Origin: Desulfovibrio sp.
Lineage (GTDB): Bacteria > Desulfobacterota > Desulfovibrionia > Desulfovibrionales > Desulfovibrionaceae
NCBI GenBank assembly: GCA_031280915.1
Contig: JAITGC010000087.1
Coordinates: 1-43,008 of the forward strand
Length of the DNA stretch: 43,008 nt
Direction: 5' to 3'
Shown here: in pieces, positions 34,174 to 42,834 of the stretch
How the letters are laid out: each line of letters starts with the position of its first letter
Position numbering within the stretch: the first letter of the stretch is position 1
The notes under the pieces: model-generated
What the model saw: only the letters and a program-made list of their open reading frames with translations
The model's database searches: none
Told to the model about the DNA's origin: nothing
Position numbers and translations under genes: made by a program

Positions 34174-34815
34174 TCAATCTTTGCGCGCGACGATGCTCTG
34201 CCCCGCAAAGACGACCTCGCCGGGGCTTACCGCCGCAACATAACCGCGCGGCAGGTAAAGGTCAACCCGCGAACCGAAGCGTATCATGCCGAAACGCTCT
34301 CCCCGGCCCAAGGCGTCGCCCTGTTCCACACGGCAAACGATACGTCTGGCCACAAGCCCGGCTATCTGCACCATAGTCCAGGCAAAACCATCGGCATCAC
34401 GCAGCCTGTAGGCGCAACGCTCGTTGTCCTTGGATGCCTTGTCCAGAGAAGCATTGAAAAATTTTCCGGGCCAATAACGTATTTCCTCCACACTCCCGGC
34501 CACAGGCGCACGATTGACGTGTACATTGAAAACATTCATGAAAATGCTGACGCGTGTCCTGCTCTCTCCATCCAAAGGGTCCGGATGCTCCGCGATGTGC
34601 AACACACGCCCGTCAGCCGGGCTGACGGCCAAGGTCGGGCCTTGGGGGACGACACGTTCCGGATCGCGGAAAAAATGCAGGCTGAAAGCGCAGAGCACCA
34701 GAAAAATCACGGCGATGATCTCAAAATCCGCAAGGGCAAAAACTTCAGCGGCAAGCGCCGTCAGGCCTATGCAGGGCCAGCCTTCCGGCGCGATACCAAT
34801 ACGGGGTTTATGCAT
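34174..34815 (-). CDS. psd: phosphatidylserine decarboxylase (short, PSD-A type)
   Basis: A 213-residue pyruvoyl-dependent decarboxylase converting phosphatidylserine to phosphatidylethanolamine. The self-cleavage site is the GS in [13 protein letters not shown] (about 183-195), where the serine becomes the pyruvoyl group. Other landmarks are [15 protein letters not shown] and [16 protein letters not shown]. An N-terminal hydrophobic stretch (about 20-48) anchors it. GAGGAGG precedes the ATG. Confidence 0.95.
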   Translation of the reverse strand: MHKPRIGIAPEGWPCIGLTALAAEVFALADFEIIAVIFLVLCAFSLHFFRDPERVVPQGPTLAVSPADGRVLHIAEHPDPLDGESRTRVSIFMNVFNVHVNRAPVAGSVEEIRYWPGKFFNASLDKASKDNERCAYRLRDADGFAWTMVQIAGLVARRIVCRVEQGDALGRGERFGMIRFGSRVDLYLPRGYVAAVSPGEVVFAGQSIVARKD

Positions 34816-34837
34816 TACGCCTCCTCAAAAATGCTGG

Positions 34838-35902
34838 TTATGATGATTCATTGGGGCCAACGCACTCTCCGTCTAATTTCTTATTATACAGACAGATGCG
34901 GTTGCGCCCGCTCCTTTTGGCGCGATAGAGGGCCTTGTCGGCCTGTCGCACCAATTCCTCACAGGAGGTGAAGCCCTCCTGGCGGGTCACGGCCGCGCCG
35001 ATGCTTATGGTGACATAGGGCGAAGCATTGGCAAGAGGGTGCGGCAGATGCAGTGAGCGCACCCTGGCCTGTATGCGTTCGCTCACCTCTATGGCCTGCC
35101 CGGAATCCACATTTTCCAAAATCACGACAAACTCTTCGCCGCCGTAACGAAAAAGGACGTCGGAACTGCGCAGGAGCGCGGCCTGCATCGCGGAAGCCAG
35201 CTTGACGAGGCAGGCGTCGCCAGCTTGATGACCCAAATTGTCATTGTAATTTTTAAACTCATCCACATCAATCATAAGGATGCCTATGGAATCGCCCCGC
35301 TGCTTTCTGTTCAGACGCACATCAAAACTGCGCCGGTTGGCGATGCCGGTCAGACTGTCTTTCATGCTCATATCTTCAAGTCTGCTCTTTTCCTGCGTCA
35401 ATTTATCAGAATATTCGGCTAATTCGATAAGATATTCATCCACCTGCGCCACTATGTCCAGCACTTCCTGTAATTCAACAATACGCGAGGACGACGCATT
35501 TTCGACCCTGTAGCCAAGCTGCATCAGACGCATCTTTTCCGCCAACAGGAACACGGGATGCAAAAAATGCTTGCGCAACAGCAGGGCAACGATCGTCGTG
35601 CCCACAATGAACATGGCGACAATCAGATAATAACCGTCGTATGCCTGAACAATCTCGGCTTTCAAAGTCTCAAAGGAATCGCGGCTGTCGGTCGCCCGCG
35701 CTTTGTCCGGCAGGTCGCTCAAAACTTTCTTCTCAAGGGAATCCAGTTGGCTGTGAATTTCGACAAGCTGGTTGTACGTCATAATCGCGGGTATGCCGGT
35801 CATGAACGCAAGCAGAGTCAGGAGCAGGACGAAAAACGTCCTCGCCCGGATGGCCTGGCGTTCCGGCGGCATTGCGCGCGTTCTGGCGGCAAGAGTATCC
35901 AT
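34838..35902 (-). CDS. membrane diguanylate cyclase (GGDEF protein)
   Basis: 354 residues. Two transmembrane helices (about 22-42 and 90-111) enclose a periplasmic segment of about 45 residues. A helical linker and a GGDEF domain (about 190-345) follow. The active-site motif is RYGGEEF, intact for c-di-GMP synthesis, and RSSD five residues upstream is the product-inhibition I-site (RxxD). It begins DSLTGIANRRSFD as usual. ATG 35902 follows GGAAG; a frame 44 codons longer runs through the promoter and is rejected. 22 bases before psd. Confidence 0.92.
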   Translation of the reverse strand: MDTLAARTRAMPPERQAIRARTFFVLLLTLLAFMTGIPAIMTYNQLVEIHSQLDSLEKKVLSDLPDKARATDSRDSFETLKAEIVQAYDGYYLIVAMFIVGTTIVALLLRKHFLHPVFLLAEKMRLMQLGYRVENASSSRIVELQEVLDIVAQVDEYLIELAEYSDKLTQEKSRLEDMSMKDSLTGIANRRSFDVRLNRKQRGDSIGILMIDVDEFKNYNDNLGHQAGDACLVKLASAMQAALLRSSDVLFRYGGEEFVVILENVDSGQAIEVSERIQARVRSLHLPHPLANASPYVTISIGAAVTRQEGFTSCEELVRQADKALYRAKRSGRNRICLYNKKLDGECVGPNESS

Positions 35903-35969
35903 ATAGGCTTCCAAATAACTATAGCCCGGCCGACGGGAATCTTTCCGCCGCGCCGAGCATATTTCTTTG

Positions 35970-35998
35970 ATATTATATAAAAGAAGGCTTATTGTCAA
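35970..35998 (-). promoter_or_regulatory. promoter of the diguanylate cyclase gene
   Basis: On the minus strand TTGACA (35998-35993) is followed by TAATAT (35975-35970) after 17 bases, with an overlapping TATAAT at 15. The gap to the divergent gene at 36061 is AT-rich and probably holds its promoter too. Confidence 0.7.
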
Positions 35999-36060
35999 AT
36001 TTTTGTAAATAAGGTAGCTTTTACGGCAAAACATTTATAAAAACTTAACAGACGAGAATT

Positions 36061-37233
36061 ATGGATCCTATTTCCCACGCGGCATCGGGCGCGGTTGCCC
36101 TGCTGACTCTGAAAGAACGGCCGCTGCATCGTTTTGCCTTGCCTTTGGCGGCGTTGGCGGCAGCTTCACCCGACGTGGATATTTTTTTCGCCACCGGCCC
36201 CTTGCAGTTTCTGCTGTTGCACAGAGGGATTACCCACTCTCTTGCGGCTCTGCCCCTTCTGGGGCTGCTGCTGGCCTGCGCGGCCCGCGTTCTCTGGCGG
36301 ACGGACACGCCCGGACGCTGGACTTTCGCCAGCACCTGGCTGTTCATGTGCGGCATGGTGGGGCTGCACATCTGGCTTGATATTGTCACCACCTACGGCA
36401 CCATGATTTTTCTGCCTTTTTCCCATGAACGCGTACGCTTGAACGGGCTGTTCATTGTTGACCCGCTGCTTACCCTGCCCCTCCTCGCCGGACTGGCGTA
36501 CGCCGTAAAAAAATCTTCCCGCGCCGCAGCACTGGCGGCATTCGCCTGGATATTTCTCTGGCCCGGCCTCGGCGTGGCTCTCAACAGCCTTCATACGGCA
36601 AACGTGACCGCGCGCCTTGCCGCGCAAGGCCGTGAAGTCGAACAGGTAACTGTTCTGCCCGACGCTCTTTCCCCCTTGTTTTGGCGGGTTCTTTATAGCG
36701 AAGCCCAGATTGACGCACAAAAAGGAATCCGCCAAACCCACGTTTTTGAACAGGCCCTTGACGCCTTCGGGCAGGAAAAAGGAACCGCGCTGGAGCACAA
36801 GGCCATGCCCGCGGAACTGGCCGAAGACCTTACGCGCGCTTCAACGACCTGTGGATATTTTTTGGATTTTACCGTCCTGCCCGTACTCAGCCCGCTACGG
36901 AAACAGGATATTCCCGTCGGGCCGGATGCCAGTCAGCCCCAGGCCAAACAGTCCGCCTCCGTCGATATCCCGTCCAAAAGCTTCTGGCTTGTGCGTGATC
37001 TCCGCTTCGGCACTTCCCTGCTTTTTGTACGCAAACTCATGGCCATGCGCCCCAACGCGGATATTCCTTTTCAGCTTATGGTAGAACTGATCAGGGACGA
37101 TAGCGCGAAATCCGGCTTTGCACTGGCGGGCGAACGCCTGCGCTTTTCCGACTCCGGGCGGGATTCCGGCTGGCAAAAACCGCGTACACCGGGAAAAATC
37201 TCCTTTTTGAACTGGCTGACAGGCCTGCGCTAG
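36061..37233 (+). CDS. membrane-bound metal-dependent hydrolase, DUF457 / YdjM-type
   Basis: A 390-residue protein with an N-terminal half of membrane helices. The pattern MDPISHAASG, SPDVDIFF, LHRGITHSL and HIWLDIVTTYGT gives the spaced His/Asp set of the YdjM/DUF457 family, believed to be zinc-dependent lipid-type hydrolases. Exact substrate is unknown. The second half (about 190-390) is soluble and not recognised. Its TAG is directly followed by the ATG of the next gene. Confidence 0.8.
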   Translation: MDPISHAASGAVALLTLKERPLHRFALPLAALAAASPDVDIFFATGPLQFLLLHRGITHSLAALPLLGLLLACAARVLWRTDTPGRWTFASTWLFMCGMVGLHIWLDIVTTYGTMIFLPFSHERVRLNGLFIVDPLLTLPLLAGLAYAVKKSSRAAALAAFAWIFLWPGLGVALNSLHTANVTARLAAQGREVEQVTVLPDALSPLFWRVLYSEAQIDAQKGIRQTHVFEQALDAFGQEKGTALEHKAMPAELAEDLTRASTTCGYFLDFTVLPVLSPLRKQDIPVGPDASQPQAKQSASVDIPSKSFWLVRDLRFGTSLLFVRKLMAMRPNADIPFQLMVELIRDDSAKSGFALAGERLRFSDSGRDSGWQKPRTPGKISFLNWLTGLR

Positions 37234-37662
37234 ATGCGAAAGTTTTCGGCAGCCGTCCTCCTGTTTTGGCTCCTCGCCCCAATGGACGCGGCAGGCAAGA
37301 GTCCCGTTGAAGTGACGGAATTGTGGACAGGCAGCCTTTTCACTTCAACCTATCGGGTGGGACTGTGTTTTTCTTCCCTGGGGACGATCCGCGGTGTCGT
37401 GTACCTGCGGCTGAAAAACGGCAAGGTGGATGTGTACCATATAAAAGGCACTGTAAACGGAAACAAAATCAAGGCATTCCATTCTTCCGGCCACAAGTTC
37501 AAAGGAGAGCTTGTGGGTTCGGATAGGGTAAAAGGGACTATCACCCTTAAAAGCGGCCTGCGGATTGAACTTGACGGCAGACGTGAACACAACGCGCCCC
37601 TGGCGTCGGAAGACTGCGCCCCCCTCGCCTCTTCAGAACAACCAGAAAAAGAACGTCCCTGA
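37234..37662 (+). CDS. small secreted protein, unknown function
   Basis: 142 residues starting with a signal peptide (MRKFSAAVLLFWLLAPMDAAG, cleavage near residue 20). The middle, about 28-112, alternates as a beta-rich domain: VGLCFSSLGTIRGVVYLRLKNGKVDVYHIKG and GTITLKSGLRIELDGR. The C-terminus is polar and disordered. It abuts the hydrolase gene without a gap, so both are probably one operon. I do not recognise a family. Confidence 0.75.
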   Translation: MRKFSAAVLLFWLLAPMDAAGKSPVEVTELWTGSLFTSTYRVGLCFSSLGTIRGVVYLRLKNGKVDVYHIKGTVNGNKIKAFHSSGHKFKGELVGSDRVKGTITLKSGLRIELDGRREHNAPLASEDCAPLASSEQPEKERP

Positions 37663-37757
37663 AAAGATGACTTTTCTAAAAAATCCATTTATCATTTTGC
37701 CACGCGCCGCACTTGCCCGGCGGCCCGCCTTGTAACGCTCCGACAAGAGAACTCGTC

Positions 37758-38792
37758 ATGTTTCATAAAATCCCGGCCGCTTTCCTCACCCTTATCCTCA
37801 CGCTGATTCCGCTGTCGGGTTTTGCCGGAGAAAACCTTGTGCTGTACACTTCGGTCAAGGAACCCCTCATCGGCAATCTTATGCGGGCTTTTCAAAACAA
37901 ATATCCTTCAATTGCCGTCAATTACCAAATCAGTGGCAGCATTGGCATTTCAGAACGCATCATGGAGGAATACAAGGCGGGTGATATAAAGGCGGACCTT
38001 GTCTGGACGAGCGCGCTGCACCGCTTCTACGCCATGGAAAAACAAGGACTTTTTGAGCCCTATCTCTCCCCGGCCGCGCCGGAAACCTTCAACGCGCTTC
38101 GCGGCAGCCAGGGATATTTCTCTCCGACGCGCTTCATCACCCTGGCCATAGCTTACAATACAGATTTGGTTAAAGAAGCCCCGCAGGAATGGAGCGACAT
38201 TTTCGACCCGGAATTCTACAACGCCTTCGGCGTAGCCGACCCGGCCATATCGGGCACCTCCTTCGCGGCCCTCTCCCTGCTGGTCAACCGTTTTGGTTGG
38301 GACTTTGTTGAGCGGTTCGCGGCAAACCTGAGCCATGTCAGCGCCGACGCCGAAACCGTGGTGGATGAGACGGCACGGGGTAAACTGAAGGCCTGCCTGG
38401 CGGCAACCTATATTGTACGGGAACGCATCAGCAAAGGCGCGCCGCTGGCTTTGGCCTATCCGCCGGAAATGCTGCTTCTGCCGACGCCGATAGCCATTTT
38501 CGCCCAAAGCCCCAATCTTGACGCCGCCAAACAACTGGTGGATTTTTTGCTGTCAAGGGAAGCACAAACCATTATCGCCATGGAAGGCAGTCTGCCAGTG
38601 CGCCTGGATGTGACCACTCCGGCGCATTACAACTTGCCCAGTCCGCAGGAAGCCCTCAGCCGCGCCATTCTTGGAGATTATATCGCCTTTGCCGAACGCA
38701 GGGTCGAAATACTGACCAAGTTCGCAGAAATCATGCGTCGCAGAGGCCAAACCAGCAAGGTCGAATTTAACGCGCGGCACCTGACACGCTGA
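37758..38792 (+). CDS. orphan periplasmic iron(III)-type ABC substrate-binding protein
   Basis: 344 residues. The signal peptide MFHKIPAAFLTLILTLIPLS-GFA is followed by ENLVLYTSVKEPLIGNLMRAFQNKYPSIAVNYQISGSIGI. This is the start pattern of AfuA/FbpA-like binding proteins, in which two lobes close over ferric iron or a small organic ligand. DIKADLVWTSALHRFYAMEKQGL and IAYNTDLVKEAPQEWSDIFDPEF are family-typical. No permease or ATPase gene is nearby, so the transporter partner is elsewhere or the protein serves another receptor. The ligand is not determined by sequence. The start ATG 37758 excludes 15 unsupported codons. Confidence 0.88.
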   Translation: MFHKIPAAFLTLILTLIPLSGFAGENLVLYTSVKEPLIGNLMRAFQNKYPSIAVNYQISGSIGISERIMEEYKAGDIKADLVWTSALHRFYAMEKQGLFEPYLSPAAPETFNALRGSQGYFSPTRFITLAIAYNTDLVKEAPQEWSDIFDPEFYNAFGVADPAISGTSFAALSLLVNRFGWDFVERFAANLSHVSADAETVVDETARGKLKACLAATYIVRERISKGAPLALAYPPEMLLLPTPIAIFAQSPNLDAAKQLVDFLLSREAQTIIAMEGSLPVRLDVTTPAHYNLPSPQEALSRAILGDYIAFAERRVEILTKFAEIMRRRGQTSKVEFNARHLTR

Positions 38793-38811
38793 AAAAAGCG
38801 GAGGTTCCCCC

Positions 38812-39057
38812 TCACGCGCCGAGCAGGGCAAAAACGCGCTCCGGCGTCAGCCCGTCGTGCACAAAGGCGGCCACATTGTTCGTGGCAATCATGTCCAGGG
38901 TGTCGTTGAATACGCCTTGGACTTGATCATCGCCCAGTAGCGGGGGGGCGCTCACGTTTACCGTGTCCTGCGCCGCCGGAGGCATGGAACCTCCGTTTCC
39001 CCTGTCCGGAAAACGAAAGAGAAACGACATGGATTGTGTGATGCCGGTGAGTTCCAT
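38812..39057 (-). CDS. 81-residue protein of unknown function
   Basis: The protein starts MELTGITQSMSFLFRFPDR, has a Pro/Gly-rich middle, then VFNDTLDMIATNNVAAFVHDG and a predicted amphipathic end LTPERVFALLGA. ATG 39057 follows AAGGAGT. It has no signal peptide and no transmembrane segment. It is single and convergent to the binding protein, divergent from ribAB. It is likely a real small gene because of the clean ribosome site, but I know no family. Confidence 0.6.
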   Translation of the reverse strand: MELTGITQSMSFLFRFPDRGNGGSMPPAAQDTVNVSAPPLLGDDQVQGVFNDTLDMIATNNVAAFVHDGLTPERVFALLGA

Positions 39058-39143
39058 CTGAGACTCCTTGATGAAAAAATTTCCTTTTTCGTGAAAACAT
39101 CGCCGACATTGCAAATGTCATGCCGACTGCGCCACTTGTCGCC

Positions 39144-39172
39144 TTGACAGGAGACCTCGTGCTTTGTACTTT
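39144..39172 (+). promoter_or_regulatory. sigma70-type promoter of ribAB
   Basis: TTGACA (39144-39149), 17 bases, TACTTT (39167-39172), about 80 bases upstream of the ATG. I looked for an FMN riboswitch in the leader and did not see its conserved AGGGTGAAATTCCC-type core. Confidence 0.7.
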
Positions 39173-39257
39173 TTCTCGCCCAAGGATTTCTGAATTTGTA
39201 TCCCCGCTCGGCCCGCAGGCAACCGGGCAAACCACAAACCGATAACCGAGGAACGCC

Positions 39258-40472
39258 ATGCCCCTGTGCAGTGTGGAAGAAGCCGTTGCCGACATTCGGC
39301 AGGGCAAGATGATTATTCTGGTTGACGATGAGGACCGTGAAAACGAAGGGGACCTCACCATGGCGGCGGAGCACGTCACCCCCGAAGCCGTCAATTTCAT
39401 GGCGAAATTCGGGAGGGGCCTCATTTGTCTGCCGCTAGCGCCGGAGATTGTCGAGCGTCTGCGTCTGCCGCTCATGACCCAGCGCAACGGCTCACGCTTC
39501 GGCACGAATTTCACCGTTTCCATTGAAGCGCGCGAGGGGATTTCCACCGGCATTTCCGCCGCCGACAGAGCCACCACCATCAGAGCCGCCGTAGCGGACG
39601 ACGCCAAACCGGAAGATATCGTCACCCCAGGCCATGTCTTCCCTCTCAAAGCACGAGCGGACGGCGTACTGGCTCGCGCCGGGCAGACCGAAGGCAGCGT
39701 TGACCTGGCACGCCTTGCCGGGCTTAAACCCGCCGCCGTCATCTGCGAAATTATGCGGGATGACGGCGCCATGGCCCGTATGGCCGATCTGGAAGAATTT
39801 TCCCGAACACACGACATCAAACTCGCCGCCGTCAAGGACATTATCCGCTACCGCCTGCGACGCGGGCAGGTCTCCGTGCGCTCTGTGGCCCAAGCCCATC
39901 TGCCGAGCCTGTACGGAGATTTTACCATACACGCCTATGAAAGCGGGCTGGAATCCGGTACCCATCTCGCCTTGGTAAAGGGTGATATCTCCGGCCCGGA
40001 TCCTGTGCTTGTCCGTGTGCACAGCCAATGCCTCACAGGGGACGCCCTGGGTTCCTTGCGTTGCGACTGCCGCGGTCAGCTTGGCGCGGCCTTGCGCCAG
40101 ATAGAACGGGAAGGGCGCGGTGCGCTTTTATATATGCGCCAAGAGGGGCGCGGCATAGGGCTTGCCAACAAAATCCGGGCCTATGCCCTGCAGGACAGCG
40201 GCTATGATACGGTAGAAGCCAACCGCAAACTGGGCTTCCCCGACGACCTGCGGGATTACGGTCTGGGCGCGCAGATTCTTGTGGATCTCGGCATGACGAA
40301 AATTCGCCTGCTGACGAACAATCCCAAAAAAATTATCGGCCTGTCCGGCTACGGCATCGAGATTGTGGAACGTGTTCCCATTGAGGTGGAGGCATGTCCG
40401 GAAAACGCGAACTATCTGCGCACCAAGAAGGAAAAAATGGCCCACCTGCTCAAAGATGTCCGCTGCCGTTGA
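39258..40472 (+). CDS. ribAB: bifunctional DHBP synthase / GTP cyclohydrolase II
   Basis: A 404-residue fusion for both entry steps of riboflavin synthesis. RibB part (about 1-205): [27 protein letters not shown] and GRGLICLPL. RibA part (about 206-404): [20 protein letters not shown] with the zinc cysteines, [16 protein letters not shown], and [24 protein letters not shown]. Order and both active sites are complete. No other rib gene is in the window. Confidence 0.97.
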   Translation: MPLCSVEEAVADIRQGKMIILVDDEDRENEGDLTMAAEHVTPEAVNFMAKFGRGLICLPLAPEIVERLRLPLMTQRNGSRFGTNFTVSIEAREGISTGISAADRATTIRAAVADDAKPEDIVTPGHVFPLKARADGVLARAGQTEGSVDLARLAGLKPAAVICEIMRDDGAMARMADLEEFSRTHDIKLAAVKDIIRYRLRRGQVSVRSVAQAHLPSLYGDFTIHAYESGLESGTHLALVKGDISGPDPVLVRVHSQCLTGDALGSLRCDCRGQLGAALRQIEREGRGALLYMRQEGRGIGLANKIRAYALQDSGYDTVEANRKLGFPDDLRDYGLGAQILVDLGMTKIRLLTNNPKKIIGLSGYGIEIVERVPIEVEACPENANYLRTKKEKMAHLLKDVRCR

Positions 40473-40652
40473 AAAAGTGAGGAATTCCACATTGAGCCCG
40501 CCATATTCTCGTTTTGGCGAGGAAACACTGTTTTCGCCTGGAACATCGGAGTCGGCTGCTCCTATGCCTTCACAGAGAATGTTCCCGCCGATCTCGCCTA
40601 TCGCTTTATCGGGCTTGGATACAGCCAGGCCGAGAAAACTAGAGCGGATTAA
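40473..40652 (+). pseudogene. internal fragment of an outer-membrane beta-barrel protein gene
   Basis: Immediately after the ribAB stop, in the same frame, the sequence reads 59 codons: FHIEPAIFSFWRGNTVFAWN, IGVGCSYAFTENVPADLAYR and FIGLGYSQAEK, then TAA. Alternating hydrophobic/aromatic residues and the GxGxSYAFTEN..ADLAYRFIGLGY pattern are typical of OmpA/Omp25-like beta-barrel porins. No start, signal peptide or closing strand is present: both ends are gone. The downstream break falls in a 177-bp repeat-like element whose TAG-containing border is at 40639. Confidence 0.6.
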
Positions 40653-40815
40653 CTTTGACACTTGCTGCGGCGTTTAACGGCGATCGGCAGCCGTTGCCCG
40701 AAGGGGCTTGCGGATGCCGATCCCTTGCGGGAAATAAATTTCGCCTACGCCCTGGCAGTGAGCGGCGAGACGTTCGCCCCGCCGCCAGAGCAATTTCAAA
40801 GTGAAATTGCTCTAG
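40639..40815. mobile_element. 177-bp element with 7-bp terminal inverted repeats, MITE-like
   Basis: The stretch is bounded by CTAGAGC at 40639 and GCTCTAG at 40809. Inside the right end is a 12-bp perfect hairpin. No functional ORF is encoded, and the left border interrupts a beta-barrel gene remnant. This resembles a small non-autonomous repeat. No second copy is visible within the window, so repetition is unproven. Confidence 0.4.
40787..40813. terminator. 12-bp perfect hairpin at the end of the hybrid kinase gene
   Basis: AGAGCAATTTCA-aag-TGAAATTGCTCT lies 14 bases after the stop of the minus-strand kinase. It may act as terminator for that gene or for ribAB while also forming the end of the 177-bp element. 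No clear T run follows. Confidence 0.5.
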
Positions 40816-40826
40816 GTCAGCGTTTC

Positions 40827-42776
40827 CTACATCCCGCAATAACGACGGATTTTCTCTATAAGCATTCCCTCGTCGAGGGGCTTGGCCAGATGGTCGTTCA
40901 TGCCGCAGGCCAGGCATTTTTCAATGTCTTCCTTGAACACGTTGGCCGTCATAGCCACAATGGGGATGGTCCGCGCCCTGTCCGCGCCCAGGGCGCGGAT
41001 GGTTCTGGTGGCCTCGTAGCCGTCCATGGCCGGCATCTGCACATCCATGATGATGATGTCGTAGGCTTCCGGGGCGGCGCTGAACTTTTCCACGGCCTCA
41101 TGGCCGTTTTCCGCCACATCTATGCGTATTCGCGTCTTTTCAAGCAGAGACATGAATATTTCCCGGTTGATGTCCACATCTTCGGCCAACAGCAAGGAAA
41201 GACGGGAAAAATCGGGCAGATCCTGGGCGATTTCCCCTTGTCCGACCGTTCCGCGTCCGTCCGCCACCTGACGCGCGGCCTCCAGAATGACGGAGGAGAA
41301 CAGGGGCTTGGACACAAAACGCCGAATGCCCATGGCGCGGGCCGCGGCGTCTATCTTGTTCCATCGCGTAAACGAGGCGATAATAACGACATGGTCTTTA
41401 TCAATTTTGTTGTGCAGCCTTTTGGCCGCCTCCATACCGTTCATGTCCGGCAGATCGTCATCAAGAAAAATGACGTCGTACGGCCGGCCGGCCTTAAAAG
41501 CCGCCCTGGTCAGGGCCACCGCTTCTTCTCCGCTGCCGGCTTCGGCCACGTCCATGCCGAAAAACGCGGGCAGCGCGGCAAAGTGGTTTTGCACAGTTTT
41601 GTCGCTGGTCACGGCAAGCACGGTCAACCGGCCCGGGGGGAGGGGCGGGGACGTGTCCGTCGCGCTCGGAGCGTGTTCAAGATCCACTGTGACGGTGAAA
41701 ACGGCTCCCTTGCCCGGCGTTGAGGTCACAGCTATGCTGCCGCCCATTTTTTCCACAATGTTCTTGGATATGGCCAACCCAAGGCCCGTGCCGCCGAAAC
41801 GCCGCGAAATGCTGGTGTCCGCCTGCTCAAACGCGTTGAAAAGCCTGGACGTCTGCTCTTCGGTCATTCCTATGCCGGTGTCGGCCACGCTGAAACGCAG
41901 TATGCTGGAAAGAGACTTTTTCTCCGCTTCCTCGACAGTCAGGGTGATTTTTCCACCCTGGGGCGTAAATTTCACCGCGTTGGACATCAGATTGGTAATG
42001 ACCTGCGAAAAGCGCAGTTCGTCACCCACATACCTGACGGGCAGGGAAGGGTTCATGACCACATCCAGTGTTATGTCCTTCTGTTCAATCTTCTCCGTGA
42101 TCAGCCCGCAGACCTTGATAAGCGTTTTCTCCAGATCCAGAGGGCCGCTGTGCAGTTCGAACTTGCCGGCCTCTATTTTGGACATGTCCAAAATGTCGTT
42201 GATGATTCCGAGCAAATGCTCCGCCGAAATCCTTATGGTGGATAAGCAGTATTTAAGCTTGTCCATGCTCTCGCTGTTGTCGGCGATTTTGCTCATTCCG
42301 ATAATGGCGTTCATGGGCGTACGCATTTCATGACTCATACGCGAGAGAAAATCGCTTTTCGCGCGGTTGGCCTGTTCGGTTATGCGCAGTTGCATCAACT
42401 CCTCTTCAGCCTTTTTCAGGGACGAAATGTCCGTGAAGCTTTCCAGCAGAGACAGGCGGCCCTTGTACATAATCTTGGCCACAGACTTGATGATGGGGAT
42501 ACTTTCCCCATTCGCCCTGAGAAACAGCCGTTCCGAACGGTCCACGGTCTGGTTTCTGTCCATGATCGGACAGGAACATGCCTCCGCCGGGCAAATAAAC
42601 TTGTGACAGCGCTTGCCGATGATTTTTTCCTTGGCATCGCCGAACATACGCACGGCCACCGGGTTGATGTCCACTATTTCACGGGTTTCCGCGTCAACAA
42701 TAGAAATGCCACATTCAACATATTCCCAGATTGTGGCAAAATCTTCGGATGCGTTGCTATGTGACAGGACACTCAT
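40827..42776 (-). CDS. soluble hybrid histidine kinase (Cys-rich PAS-HisKA-HATPase-receiver-receiver)
   Basis: A 649-residue cytosolic kinase without transmembrane helices. A PAS domain (about 10-125) carries four cysteines, C57, C62, C67 and C69, in [15 protein letters not shown]. HisKA has H149 in [14 protein letters not shown], and the HATPase has [12 protein letters not shown] first receiver (about 395-510) has the acceptor D439 but reads TSD where the usual acidic pair stands, so it may be degenerate. A second receiver (about 530-649) is intact, with D578 in [13 protein letters not shown] use ATG 42776 for the start; a GTG 13 codons upstream is in frame, with no better ribosome site. No cognate regulator is adjacent. 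Confidence 0.88.
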   Translation of the reverse strand: MSVLSHSNASEDFATIWEYVECGISIVDAETREIVDINPVAVRMFGDAKEKIIGKRCHKFICPAEACSCPIMDRNQTVDRSERLFLRANGESIPIIKSVAKIMYKGRLSLLESFTDISSLKKAEEELMQLRITEQANRAKSDFLSRMSHEMRTPMNAIIGMSKIADNSESMDKLKYCLSTIRISAEHLLGIINDILDMSKIEAGKFELHSGPLDLEKTLIKVCGLITEKIEQKDITLDVVMNPSLPVRYVGDELRFSQVITNLMSNAVKFTPQGGKITLTVEEAEKKSLSSILRFSVADTGIGMTEEQTSRLFNAFEQADTSISRRFGGTGLGLAISKNIVEKMGGSIAVTSTPGKGAVFTVTVDLEHAPSATDTSPPLPPGRLTVLAVTSDKTVQNHFAALPAFFGMDVAEAGSGEEAVALTRAAFKAGRPYDVIFLDDDLPDMNGMEAAKRLHNKIDKDHVVIIASFTRWNKIDAAARAMGIRRFVSKPLFSSVILEAARQVADGRGTVGQGEIAQDLPDFSRLSLLLAEDVDINREIFMSLLEKTRIRIDVAENGHEAVEKFSAAPEAYDIIIMDVQMPAMDGYEATRTIRALGADRARTIPIVAMTANVFKEDIEKCLACGMNDHLAKPLDEGMLIEKIRRYCGM

Positions 42777-42834
42777 GGTACAAATCTCGTTTTTTAAATG
42801 GAATAACGACCCCACAGCCCCATATCTTATTCGA

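Noticed and set aside
39060..39257. Search for an FMN riboswitch before ribAB
   Set aside because: The conserved core sequences are not present; only a promoter-like site and unstructured leader are visible.
40639..40917. 92-codon minus-strand ORF ending in VKVNPL
   Set aside because: It is made of the 177-bp element plus the antisense of nothing conserved and overlaps the kinase 3' end; treated as an artefact of the element.
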